Shown one piece after another: positions 19,337 to 28,951 of a DNA stretch of 40,537 bases (the first letter of the stretch is position 1; every line of letters starts with the position of its first letter). This DNA is from Clostridiales bacterium. GTDB lineage: Bacteria; Bacillota; Clostridia; Lachnospirales; Lachnospiraceae. Location: contig JAAYPG010000052.1 in NCBI GenBank assembly GCA_012519905.1, positions 1 through 40,537 on the forward strand, in the 5' to 3' direction. The notes under the pieces are model-generated. The model saw only the letters and a list, made by a program, of their open reading frames with translations, was not told the origin of the DNA and did not search any database. A program made the position numbers and the translations under genes.

Positions 19337-20625
19337 ATGTATTGTACTAATTGTGGTAAAAAACTTGAAGGATCAGAAATCAAATGTATGCATTGCCAGA
19401 CATCCACAAACAAGAAAAAAAATAATACTGTGAAGGTAAAAGCTCTTGTGGTGGTTTTTATAATAGTTGCAGTAAATGTAGTGGGTATTTTATTCTTTCG
19501 TCTACATATAGATAAACAAGCTGATAATGTTATGACATATTTTGCTCAAAGTGACTACGATAAGGCAGTAGATCTATATAATAAATATAAGGGTCAAAGC
19601 AAGTCCTTTGAAGATAAAACCCTAACCAATCTAAAGTATACTATAGAGCAGATTAAAGAGGATTTTATCTCCGAGGATATGGAATATAGCTTGGCTCAGA
19701 AGCAATTAAAAATCATAGAAAGCTTTGATATTATGGGTTTGGATCTGATTATCTATGATACGGCTTCATGGATTGACAAGATAAATACCTCCAGAGAGAA
19801 TTACCTAGACGCTAAGGCTTATTATGAACAGGGAGAATATGAGGCTGCTCTTGAAAAATATGGCCTAGTGCTTAAAGATGATAGCAAATACTACGACTTA
19901 GCTGTAAAGGAGATTAATCTTATTTTGCTGGAGGAGGCCAATAAAAAAGAAGAAGAGCTTAAGAAGATGACTTTAAGCGTTCCGGAATTTGAAAGCAACT
20001 CCTTTACCTTTAGCTATTTAGAAGAGGATAAGGAAATTTTGTTTGCAGAATTTTCATTTCCCATTCTTATAGGGGAAACCCCCGCCTATGAGTCCATCAA
20101 TCTAGCATTCGAGCATGCTAAGGAATACTATATGAATCAAGTAAGAAGGATGGCTGAGGATGCCAGACTCAATGTACATGAAGAGTTCTTTAAACCCAGT
20201 GGCTTTGGTATAAGCTATGCTGTAGAATACAATAATAATGGTATACTCTGTATAGTACTTAATGGATATGTATATTCTGGGGGAGCTCATGGTTATCCTC
20301 TACAGGAAACCTATACTTTTGATTTAGCAACCGGCAATAGAATGAAGCTCAGTGATTTAATAGCTGATGATAAGGCTTTTGCCCAACTTGTTATTGATGA
20401 ATTTCAAAGAATGTATGAGTTGGCTCCCGATGAGTACTGGGAAATTCGCTTAATCTTGTTAAGGATATGGCCAATAATATAGATAGCTTGAATTATTATA
20501 TTAGCGAGGACAGTATCTGTATTTATTATTTCCCATATGACCTAGCTAGCTATGCCAGAGGCTTTGTAGACATAATCATCTCCTATAAAGGTAATGAAGG
20601 GATCTTTTCTTTTAATATTAAATAA
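19337..20625 (+). pseudogene. Zinc-ribbon membrane protein with DUF3298/RsiV-like domain, interrupted by an apparent 1-nt deletion near 20443
   Basis: Zinc ribbon MYCTNCGKKLEGSEIKCMHCQ, TM helix, then SYAVEYNNNGILCIVLNGYVYSGGAHGYPLQETYTFDLATGNRMKLSDLI. ORF stops at 20482 but the -1 frame continues ENSLNLVKDMANNIDSLNYYISEDSICIYYFPYDLASYARGFVDIIISYKGNEGIFSFNIK* to 20625. Confidence 0.75.
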
Positions 20626-20737
20626 GACATTTATTCTATCTTACCTTGACAATAAACTTTCAGGTATGTTATATTTACCACCGATAGCAACACGGACGGA
20701 CTCAAATAATTTAACTAGAAAGGACATAGATAGCAAG

Positions 20738-21253
20738 ATGAATCCTATCGTTACAATTGAAATGCAAAGCGGAGATATCATGAAACTGGAATTATATCCT
20801 GAGATAGCTCCAAATACAGTTAATAATTTTATCTCATTGATTAACAAAGATTTCTACAACGGATTGATATTCCATAGGGTTATCCGTGGATTTATGATTC
20901 AGGGTGGCGACCCCGACGGAAATGGAACTGGTGGACCCGGTTATTCAATCAAGGGCGAATTTACCTACAATAACTTTGATAACAAGTTAAAACATACTGC
21001 CGGAGTTATCTCCATGGCAAGATCTCAGAGACCAGATTCAGCAGGCTCACAATTTTTTATAATGCATAAGGATTCTCCACATTTGGACGGCTCCTATGCC
21101 GCATTCGGCAAGATAACTGAGGGAATGGATGTAGTCAATAAAATAGCCGAAAGTAAGACTGATTATTCTGATATGCCACTTGAACCTCAGGTCATGAAAA
21201 AAGTTACTGTAGAGACCTTCGGCACAGAATATCCAGAACCAGATAAACTATAA
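20738..21253 (+). CDS. Peptidylprolyl isomerase, cyclophilin type
   Basis: MNPIVTIEMQSGDIMKLELYPEIAPNTVNNF...FYNGLIFHRVIRGFMIQGGDPDGNGTGGPGYSIKGEF; ATG at 20738 preferred over upstream 20594 start. Confidence 0.94.
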   Translation: MNPIVTIEMQSGDIMKLELYPEIAPNTVNNFISLINKDFYNGLIFHRVIRGFMIQGGDPDGNGTGGPGYSIKGEFTYNNFDNKLKHTAGVISMARSQRPDSAGSQFFIMHKDSPHLDGSYAAFGKITEGMDVVNKIAESKTDYSDMPLEPQVMKKVTVETFGTEYPEPDKL

Positions 21254-21260
21254 TAAATTT

Positions 21261-21461
21261 AAAATAGGCTGTCGCAGAAGTATTTAAGGGGGTGTATATG
21301 TTCCATCACACACTGATTAGTAGTACAGATTGTTATGATTTGTAAATCTTAATCGGACTAAAGTCCGCTTTCGATAATACAAATCATAGCAATCAGTTCT
21401 CCTAAATGTGCATGATTGGAACATATACACCCCCTCTTACATTTAAGCGACAGCCTATTTT
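21261..21461. repeat. Large palindromic inverted-repeat element, copy A (MITE-like; also a plausible bidirectional terminator)
   Basis: Perfect 15-bp termini AAAATAGGCTGTCGC (21261-21275)/GCGACAGCCTATTTT (21447-21461); inner stem GGGGGTGTATATGTTCCA/TGGAACATATACACCCCC; central CGGACTAAAGTCCG. Nearly identical inverted copy at 31006-31196. Confidence 0.88.
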
Positions 21462-21489
21462 TTATTAAATTAATCCTATTATGAAAATA

Positions 21490-22413
21490 TTACTTTTTCC
21501 AGGCTTTCATAAGATCTTCTTTCATGTCCAGCACTGCCTGCCTAGAGGCATCAGCATATGCTAATTCTCCATAGCTTTCATATTGTGGCTGCTTATAGGC
21601 TGCAATTATTCCTCTTGATGAATTCACAATCGCACCCAGTCCATCCTTATTAAAATAATGCTTTAGATCCTCAGCCTTACCCCCTTGGGCTCCATAGCCA
21701 GGAACAAGTATAAATGTCTTAGGCATAAGCTTTCTAAGTACCTTACCAATCTCAGGATAAGTCGCTCCTACCACTGCACCTATATAGCTATAGTTAGACC
21801 CCATAAATAGCTCACCCCACTCAGCTACCTTCTCTCCTACCAGCTCATACAAGGGACGACCATCTATAAGTCGGTCTTGAAATTCACCGCTAGAGGGATT
21901 TGATGTCTTGACTAGAATAAACAATCCCTTATTTTCCTGCTTACAGACCTCTATGAAGGGTAAGATTCCATCAGAGCCCAGATATGGGTTGACTGTGATA
22001 AAATCCTCATTAAAGCCTCTAAATTCATTACCAGCTATCTCTGTCTTCCCAAGGTGCCCTGTGGCATAGGCAGTTGAGGTCGATCCTATGTCTCCCCGCT
22101 TGACATCACCAATTACAATCAAGCCCTTTTCCTTAGCATAATCCAAGGTTTTTACATAAGCTTTCATTCCTTCTATACCAAATTGCTCATACATAGCAAT
22201 CTGAGGCTTTACAGCAGGAACTAAATCATAGATCGCATCAATTATCCCCTTATTATACTGCCATATTGCTTCAGCAGCACCCTCTAGATTCTCTCCCTTG
22301 CTTTCATATGCTTCCTTGATAATGTTCCCAGGTACATAGGATAGCATGGGATCTAGTCCCACCACAATAGGCGCTTCCAACTCCTGAATTCTTTCTGCCA
22401 GCTTATTAACCAT
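21490..22413 (-). CDS. pyrF: Orotidine 5'-phosphate decarboxylase (PyrF type 2)
   Basis: LAERIQELEAPIVVGLDPMLSYVP, KGLIVIGDVKRGDIGSTSTAYA, FILVPGYGAQGGKAEDL, IVNSSRGII. Confidence 0.96.
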   Translation of the reverse strand: MVNKLAERIQELEAPIVVGLDPMLSYVPGNIIKEAYESKGENLEGAAEAIWQYNKGIIDAIYDLVPAVKPQIAMYEQFGIEGMKAYVKTLDYAKEKGLIVIGDVKRGDIGSTSTAYATGHLGKTEIAGNEFRGFNEDFITVNPYLGSDGILPFIEVCKQENKGLFILVKTSNPSSGEFQDRLIDGRPLYELVGEKVAEWGELFMGSNYSYIGAVVGATYPEIGKVLRKLMPKTFILVPGYGAQGGKAEDLKHYFNKDGLGAIVNSSRGIIAAYKQPQYESYGELAYADASRQAVLDMKEDLMKAWKK

Positions 22414-22417
22414 CTAA

Positions 22418-22528
22418 TCCTCCTTCATTAACTAAAAAATATACTAATCCTTTAACGGAGGATTTCTCCTCCTTCATTAACTAAAAAATATACTAATCCT
22501 TTAACGGAGGATTTCTCCTCCTTCATTA
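22418..22528. repeat. 49-bp tandem repeat, ~2.3 copies, each with an SD-containing hairpin
   Basis: Units 22418-22466 and 22467-22515 (TCCTCCTTCATTAACTAAAAAATATACTAATCCTTTAACGGAGGATTTC) and a partial third 22516-22528; GGAGGA-TTTC-TCCTCC hairpin spans each downstream junction. Confidence 0.93.
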
Positions 22529-22536
22529 TCTAATAC

Positions 22537-23829
22537 TTATTTATCTTCCTCATACTTTATATTACCTGATACTATTGTATACTTTACCTTTCCGTACACT
22601 CTTCGTCCATGAAAAGGAGTATTAGTTCCTTTTGATAAGAATTTGTATTTATCTATACAGTACTCCTCATTCGGGTCTACTATAGCAATATCAGCTACCC
22701 TACCCTCGCCTATACAACCTCTGTCTATACCAAGAATATTAGCAGGATTAAGGCTCATCTTTTCAACCATCTGTCTAAGGCTAAGGATTCCCGTCCTCAC
22801 TAGCTCTGTATATGTGATGGGCAAGGCTGTTTCAAGTCCAACTATACCAAAAGGAGCCTCTGACATGGATTTTTCCTTCTCCTCCTTAGAATGAGGAGCA
22901 TGATCAGTTGCTATCACATCAAGGATATCATTTTTCAGGGCCCTGATAATTGCCTCTACATCCTTAGAACTTCTAAGGGGTGGGTTCATCTTATAATTTG
23001 AGTCATCTCCCGGTATATCCTCATCTGATAATGTGAAATAATGAGGGCATGTTTCTCCCGTTACATTTAGACCTTTATCTTTAGCTATCTCTAGAATATC
23101 CATACTACCCTTTGTGGAGCAATGGCATAGATGAAGTTTTGTACCTGTTTCCTGTGCAAGTATTATATCCCTAGCAGCTATGATATCCTCTACTGCATTG
23201 CTAATACCCTCAAGGCCCAGTTCCTCTGCCTTTCTGCCGGCATTCATAACTCCATTAGCTGCAAGGGCCTTATCTTCACAATGGGCAAAGATTACCATGC
23301 CTATCTTAGCAACCTCCTCCATAGCCTTTGCATATAGGGCAGTATCCATAACAGATTTACCATCCTCACTAAATCCCACAGCCCCAGCTTTAGCCAACTT
23401 GAGTATATCTGTCAGAGTATTACCCTCCTGTCCTTGGGTAATTGCACCAATGGGATATATGTTGACTGAGGCTTGCTTTCCTCGGTTAAGGACATATCGA
23501 ATCATGTCTTCACTGTCTAAAGCAGGATTTGTATTTGGCATGGCGCAGATAGTGGTAAAGCCCCCTGCAGCAGCTGCCATTGCACCTGTCTCTATATTCT
23601 CCTTATATTCATAGCCGGGTTCCCTCAGGTGAACATGAAGATCAATTAATCCAGGCATTACTAGCATACCAGACGCATCTATCACCTTATCCGCTTTAAT
23701 GTCAAAATCAGCTCTATCAGGATTAGGGGTAACTTTATAGACAAGGTCATCCTTTATCAGTATATCGTAATATCCTTCGGTATCTGAGCCGGGATCAATA
23801 ACATAACCCTTCTTAATATGTTTTAACAA
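22537..23829 (-). CDS. pyrC: Dihydroorotase
   Basis: GLIDLHVHLREPGYEYKENIETGAMAAAAGGFTTICAMPNTNP, DVIATDHAPHSKEEK. Confidence 0.97.
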   Translation of the reverse strand: MLKHIKKGYVIDPGSDTEGYYDILIKDDLVYKVTPNPDRADFDIKADKVIDASGMLVMPGLIDLHVHLREPGYEYKENIETGAMAAAAGGFTTICAMPNTNPALDSEDMIRYVLNRGKQASVNIYPIGAITQGQEGNTLTDILKLAKAGAVGFSEDGKSVMDTALYAKAMEEVAKIGMVIFAHCEDKALAANGVMNAGRKAEELGLEGISNAVEDIIAARDIILAQETGTKLHLCHCSTKGSMDILEIAKDKGLNVTGETCPHYFTLSDEDIPGDDSNYKMNPPLRSSKDVEAIIRALKNDILDVIATDHAPHSKEEKEKSMSEAPFGIVGLETALPITYTELVRTGILSLRQMVEKMSLNPANILGIDRGCIGEGRVADIAIVDPNEEYCIDKYKFLSKGTNTPFHGRRVYGKVKYTIVSGNIKYEEDK

Positions 23830-23920
23830 AGACTTTTCCTCCTCCTAGTTTTCAGTAGGTCCAGACTAATGGTTTCCGATTTCATATCGAACGAAGTAAG
23901 ATGACATTAAGCTTAATTAT

Positions 23921-25258
23921 CTAGTCTATCTTTCCTGCCAGATAGTTGATAAATTGTTGGGCGGTACGTCCTGACAAGCCTCCATGATAGAGTTCCCATT
24001 TTCTTGCCTCGGTATAAAGTTCCTCTTCAGAAGCAAAATCTATACCCTGCCTTAATGCTAATTGTTTTACAATCTCCAGATACTCCTTATGAGAAGGCGA
24101 AGAGAAGTTAATTGTAATTCCGAATCTTTCTACCAAGGATAGCTTCTCTTCCATGGTATCTGAACGATGAATATCACCATCTGTCTCCATGTCACTTCTG
24201 TCATTCCAGGTCTCCCTTATGAGATGCCTGCGATTAGATGTGGCATAGATTAGCACATTGTCGGGCTTATTCTCAAGACCACCCTCAATAACTGCCTTCA
24301 AATATTTATATTCTATTTCAAATTCCTCAAAGGATAAATCATCCATATATATTACAAACTTATAATTTCTGTTTTTTATAAGCGAAATAACAGCGGACAA
24401 ATCCTCAAATTGGTGCTTATAGATTTCAATCATACGAAGCCCCTTGTCATAATATTCATTGAGGATTGCCTTAACTGATGTGGATTTTCCTGTGCCACTA
24501 TCGCCGAACAAAAGCACATTGTTTGCTTTTTTCCCTTCAACAAAGGCCCTAGTATTATCTATAAGCTTCTTTTTTTGCAACTCATAGCCAATTAGATCTG
24601 ATAACCTAACCTCCAAGGTATTGGTAATAGGAAGAAGCTCAAGCTTCCCCCTCTCTCTGGATAAACGAAAGGCTTTATTTAGTCCTAATTTGCCCACACC
24701 ATAAACCTTGTAAAAATCAGTTACAATAGTGAAAACCTCATCCTCATCCTTGGCAGAGGCTATCTTGGTGCTTAGAATCCTAACCTTCTCGCTAACACTC
24801 TTATTATATTTTCCCTTATTTTTTTCAATAGCCTTATAATCAGAGATAATGGAAAAGCAATCAATTCCAAGCTCATGTTCAATACTAGTAAAATCATAGT
24901 GAAAGAGGTCTAGGAATATTTTAAAATCCGCTTTTGCAAACCGATTAACAGTTCCCTCTCTTGCACCTACCTTCTCACAGGTTATTGTAAAAGGATTCTC
25001 CATGCTTGCCAATGTATAGGCCAGATAATTCTGCCATAGGTTCTGGTCAAAGCCATAGATAGTAGCTATATCCAAAAGCTCATTGATTAGTGTATATATC
25101 CTGGATACTAGATTTGTTCTAGTCATCCAGTCTTTATCATTATCCTTCTCTGACTCCTTAAGACAATCATAATCTAAGATTATCTCAGATAGCTTTACAA
25201 GCAGGTTATCTTCCTCAAAATTCTTATATACTGATAATTTTGAAACAAAACGATACAT
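23921..25258 (-). CDS. DUF815-type AAA ATPase
   Basis: Walker [78 protein letters not shown]. Confidence 0.9.
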   Translation of the reverse strand: MYRFVSKLSVYKNFEEDNLLVKLSEIILDYDCLKESEKDNDKDWMTRTNLVSRIYTLINELLDIATIYGFDQNLWQNYLAYTLASMENPFTITCEKVGAREGTVNRFAKADFKIFLDLFHYDFTSIEHELGIDCFSIISDYKAIEKNKGKYNKSVSEKVRILSTKIASAKDEDEVFTIVTDFYKVYGVGKLGLNKAFRLSRERGKLELLPITNTLEVRLSDLIGYELQKKKLIDNTRAFVEGKKANNVLLFGDSGTGKSTSVKAILNEYYDKGLRMIEIYKHQFEDLSAVISLIKNRNYKFVIYMDDLSFEEFEIEYKYLKAVIEGGLENKPDNVLIYATSNRRHLIRETWNDRSDMETDGDIHRSDTMEEKLSLVERFGITINFSSPSHKEYLEIVKQLALRQGIDFASEEELYTEARKWELYHGGLSGRTAQQFINYLAGKID

Positions 25259-25316
25259 AAGCCCTCCCTCATGGTAATAGGCACCAATTCCAACAAAGAC
25301 TTAATGCCACCGTTAA

Positions 25317-27089
25317 TTACATCCTTTCAGGTGCCTCAAATGCCAGCAGATCTATGCAAGTAAGTAATATTTCCTTAACTAAAGTAATCATAAGAATTAA
25401 GGAACTCTGTCTTTCTTCACTGTAATCATCTGATATTATCTTGGTATCATGATAGAAACTACTGAATTTATCTGCTAGGTCATAGATATATTGGCAAATC
25501 CTATGGGGTGCCTGCTCTAAGTAAGCCAAATGTATCATATCGCTAAATCTTGTTATCTGTAAACCTAAATCCCTTTCGACAGGGGAGCTTGCAGGAAGTA
25601 TCCTAGCTTCAGGGTTAATGGTCTTTCCTGTTTCTGCAAATTTATCTATAATGGATTTTATGCGCACAATAGTATAAAGGATATATGGTCCTGTATTTCC
25701 CTCAAAGGAAGTAAAGCGTTCCAAATCAAATACATAATCCTTGGATGCCTGATTTGACAGATCACCATATTTTAGGGCTGCTAAGCCGACCTTAGCGGCA
25801 ACTTGCCTTGCTTGTTCCTCTTCCATATTACGGTTATCCATGATTTTATTATATACCTCATCAGTAACCATCTTAATAAGGTGTTCAAGACGAAGCACTC
25901 CTCCATCCCTAGTCTTAAATGGTTTACCATCCTTACCGTTCATGGTACCAAAGCCTATAAATTGAAACTCCATATCCTCCTTAACCAGTTTGGTTTTCTT
26001 AGCACAGCGGAATAATCTTTCAAAATGTAATTCCTGTCTCTTATCTGTGATATATATAATATGGTCAGGATCAAAAAGCTTAACTCTCTCTACAATGGTT
26101 GCCAAGTCAGTAGTACTATATAAGGTGGCACCATCAGATTTTAAAATCATGAATGGCGGTATCTCTCTGGTATCTGCTTCTTCCTTCACATCTACCACCA
26201 AGGCCCCGTCGCTTATTTTTGCATAATCATTCTTTTTCAGATAATCTACCATATCTGTAATATAGGGCTGAGCATCACTTTCCATTTTCCACAGCTCAAA
26301 TGAAACATTAAGGTTATCATATATCTTCTTAAGGTCCACTACAGATACATCCTGCATATGATTCCAGATAGCCATATAGCCTCTATGACCGTTTTGCATA
26401 AGTAGGGTTATATGTTTAGCTTCCTCTAGAAACTCTGGATTTTCCTTAGAATATGCACTGGCAGCAGGATATATATCCTCAAGCTCAGATATAGTAAATG
26501 GGGCTTCGCTAGGATATTCTCCTGTATAGCTTTCATCAAAATATACTAAATCCGGCTTTCTTCTCTTTAGCTCCGCTATAACTAGTCCCATAGGTGTACC
26601 CCAATCACCCAGATGCACATCACCAATAGCATCATTGCCCATGAATTTGAATATTCTCTTCAGACTTTCCCCTATAATAGCTGATCGCATATGACCAACA
26701 TGAAGCGGTTTAGCTATATTTGGACCACCATAATCAATGATTACCTTTTTAGGTGTAGCTTCCTTTTCACAACCAAAATCCTTAGAATTACGCATTTCAT
26801 CTATATATTCGGCTATAAAATCATCACTCAAATTTATATTTATAAACCCAGGCATAATGGCAGTAACTTCCTTAATCTTGTCATTATCCTTTATTAAGTC
26901 TACAACTTCCTGCGCGATCATAATCGGTGCTTTTTTGTATGCTTTAGCAGCTGCCATAGCTCCATTACACTGATATTGACATAGGTCAGGTCTATTGGAT
27001 AATGTTACTACTCCGAATTTTTCATCATATCCCTTTTCTACAAATGCTTTCTTAATATCTTCTGATAATAAATCCACTATTTTCTTCAT
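25317..27089 (-). CDS. argS: Arginyl-tRNA synthetase
   Basis: VIIDYGGPNIAKPLHVGHMRSAIIGESLKRIFKFMG (HIGH-like motif), DHIIYITDKRQELHFERLF, C-terminal anticodon-binding domain. Confidence 0.96.
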   Translation of the reverse strand: MKKIVDLLSEDIKKAFVEKGYDEKFGVVTLSNRPDLCQYQCNGAMAAAKAYKKAPIMIAQEVVDLIKDNDKIKEVTAIMPGFININLSDDFIAEYIDEMRNSKDFGCEKEATPKKVIIDYGGPNIAKPLHVGHMRSAIIGESLKRIFKFMGNDAIGDVHLGDWGTPMGLVIAELKRRKPDLVYFDESYTGEYPSEAPFTISELEDIYPAASAYSKENPEFLEEAKHITLLMQNGHRGYMAIWNHMQDVSVVDLKKIYDNLNVSFELWKMESDAQPYITDMVDYLKKNDYAKISDGALVVDVKEEADTREIPPFMILKSDGATLYSTTDLATIVERVKLFDPDHIIYITDKRQELHFERLFRCAKKTKLVKEDMEFQFIGFGTMNGKDGKPFKTRDGGVLRLEHLIKMVTDEVYNKIMDNRNMEEEQARQVAAKVGLAALKYGDLSNQASKDYVFDLERFTSFEGNTGPYILYTIVRIKSIIDKFAETGKTINPEARILPASSPVERDLGLQITRFSDMIHLAYLEQAPHRICQYIYDLADKFSSFYHDTKIISDDYSEERQSSLILMITLVKEILLTCIDLLAFEAPERM

Positions 27090-27402
27090 GTTTACCTCCT
27101 AGTTCACTTAACTTATTCAATACTTTAACATAGGTGGACATAAATGTCATCAAAATTTTATGAAGGGTTTTTTTCATTTGCTATGCATAATAACGAATAT
27201 TAATACATTATTAATCAATAATCCTTAGTTTTCATATAACTATTACATAAAAATATAATATTTTTAAATAAAGACTGTCCTTTTTGCATTTTTTGTTGTA
27301 TATTATACATATACGATGCATAGTCTATATATTTTTACATGTTCTTATCATTTTATTACAAAAAGGGTTGTAGGGAGAATTAGTAATGAAAGGAGAAACA
27401 TC

Positions 27403-28290
27403 ATGTTCGGACTTTACTTTGGGGGTTACTTATTAGAAAGGAATATAATATCTCAATCACAATTAGAGGATGTTATGGCGAGACATCACAGTTCTCGCGC
27501 AAAACTGGGGTTAATAGCTGTTGCCGAGAAATTATTAACTGCTAAGCAAGCAGATGAGCTAAACGAGCTTCAAAAGCTTAAGGACAGTCGATTTGGTGAT
27601 TTGGCAATTGAAAAGGGGTATTTAACTAAAGAAGAAGTTAATCATTTATTAAATCTTCAAGGAAATTCTTATCTAAAATTTATCCAATCACTTACTGAGA
27701 TGAACATTATGACTATGGATCAAATAGAGTCTGCCCTTGATGATTATAGAAAAGATAATAACTTTTCTGATGCAGAGCTAGATGCGCTAAAGTCTGGTGA
27801 TATAGACCGAATAATACCTATATTTGTGGATACGGACCTACCATTTGTTGGTGAAGCTATTACATTAGCTATTAAAAATATTATTCGTTTTATAAATAAT
27901 AATATTAAACTTAAAAAGTCATATAGAGTAAAAGAATACAACTTTCCCTCAATTGCATATCAACAGATGATTGGAAGCCATGAATTGTATGTTTGCTTTG
28001 CAGGCGAGGATGAGGCTTTATTGAATATTGCTAGCCCCTTTGCCAAAGAGGAATTTGTGAAAATGGATGAGGATGCTTTCGATTCTATATGCGAGTTCAT
28101 TAACTGCAACAACGGATTATACGCTTCTAAGCTAAGCGAAGAGGATATACATATTGATATGACTCCTCCAAAATTTGATCAAAACAAAACCTTGACATCG
28201 GATGGAGATATTTACATTGTTCCTATTGTTATAGACGGAAAGCAAATTGACTTATTGGTTGTTCTTGACCACAAGGTTGAAATAAATTAG
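27403..28290 (+). CDS. CheX-like protein with N-terminal MshEN/GspE_N-like helical repeats
   Basis: ATG at 27403 with RBS AAAGGAG; N-terminal repeats (GGYLLERNIISQSQLEDVM..., FGDLAIEKGYLTKEEVNHLL...), C-terminal CheX/CheC-like region FVGEAITLAIKNIIRF...GSHELYVCFAGEDEALLNIASPF; followed by cheY. Confidence 0.6.
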   Translation: MFGLYFGGYLLERNIISQSQLEDVMARHHSSRAKLGLIAVAEKLLTAKQADELNELQKLKDSRFGDLAIEKGYLTKEEVNHLLNLQGNSYLKFIQSLTEMNIMTMDQIESALDDYRKDNNFSDAELDALKSGDIDRIIPIFVDTDLPFVGEAITLAIKNIIRFINNNIKLKKSYRVKEYNFPSIAYQQMIGSHELYVCFAGEDEALLNIASPFAKEEFVKMDEDAFDSICEFINCNNGLYASKLSEEDIHIDMTPPKFDQNKTLTSDGDIYIVPIVIDGKQIDLLVVLDHKVEIN

Positions 28291-28296
28291 GAGGGT

Positions 28297-28659
28297 ATGG
28301 ATATGGCAAAGATTCTTATAGTTGACGATTCCAAAACCTCAAGAAAAATACTCAGAAACATTCTTGAGGATAATGGCCATGAGGTAGTTGGAGAGGCTAT
28401 AAATGGCAAAGAGTCCGTGGAGAAGTACAAGGAACTTAAGCCGGATATAACCACAATGGACATAACCATGCCAGAAATGGATGGGCTGGAAGCATTGAAG
28501 GAAATTATTGATATGGATAAAAGCGCCAAGGTTATTATGGTAACCGCAGCTGGACAAAAAACCAAGATGGTTGATGCCGTCAAGTATGGTGCTGTGGAAT
28601 TCTTAACAAAACCCTTCGAGGCAGAACAAATTATTGATATTATTAAACAAGTTATATAG
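28297..28659 (+). CDS. CheY-like stand-alone response regulator
   Basis: KILIVDDSKTSRKILRNILEDNGHEVVGEAINGKESVEKYKELKPDITTMDITMPEMDGLEAL...VMVTAAGQ...FLTKPF. Confidence 0.95.
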   Translation: MDMAKILIVDDSKTSRKILRNILEDNGHEVVGEAINGKESVEKYKELKPDITTMDITMPEMDGLEALKEIIDMDKSAKVIMVTAAGQKTKMVDAVKYGAVEFLTKPFEAEQIIDIIKQVI

Positions 28660-28676
28660 AAGGCTAAAAAACTACG

Positions 28677-28720
28677 CATGAGGTTGTAGGGACTCTTCCC
28701 TAGCAACCTCATGTTCTTTT
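28677..28720 (+). terminator. Intrinsic terminator after the cheX-like/cheY pair
   Basis: CATGAGGTTG-TAGGGACTCTTCCCTAG-CAACCTCATG hairpin (28677-28713) followed by TTCTTTT. Confidence 0.8.
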
Positions 28721-28725
28721 CAATA

Positions 28726-28917
28726 TTAGTATTCTTCCTTAACGGGCATAATTACCGCAGCTATAATATAAACTAGTATGCCAAATCCAAAGCAACTAAA
28801 TATTACCCATAATAAGCGAACTACGGTTGGATCAATATTGATGTATTCTGCTATACCCTGGCAGACACCACAAATCATCTTATTAGTAGTAGAGCGATAT
28901 AGTTTCTTAGGTTCCAT
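28726..28917 (-). CDS. PspC domain protein
   Basis: KKLYRSTTNKMICGVCQGIAEYINIDPTVVRLLWVIFSCFGFGILVYIIAAVIMP. Confidence 0.92.
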   Translation of the reverse strand: MEPKKLYRSTTNKMICGVCQGIAEYINIDPTVVRLLWVIFSCFGFGILVYIIAAVIMPVKEEY

Positions 28918-28951
28918 GAAAACACTCCTTTCTAATATAGGTTAATACTTA

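Noticed and set aside
20594-20737. Long N-terminal extension of the cyclophilin (ORF-track start 20594)
   Set aside because: The extension overlaps the frameshifted tail of the upstream DUF3298 gene and has no signal peptide or domain; ATG 20738 starts directly at the cyclophilin fold.
21261-21461. tRNA or small ORF inside the inverted-repeat element
   Set aside because: Cloverleaf elements not found, and no conserved reading frame; the foldback structure explains the sequence.
22418-22528. Possible CRISPR array
   Set aside because: Direct head-to-tail tandem repeat with no spacers and only ~2.3 units; no cas genes in the window.
27090-27402. T-box riboswitch upstream of argS
   Set aside because: No AGGGTGG-ACCGCG-like antiterminator motif seen on either strand.
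28287-28712. 141-aa reverse ORF opposite the CheY gene
   Set aside because: Fully antisense to a convincing response regulator; translation has no recognisable domain.
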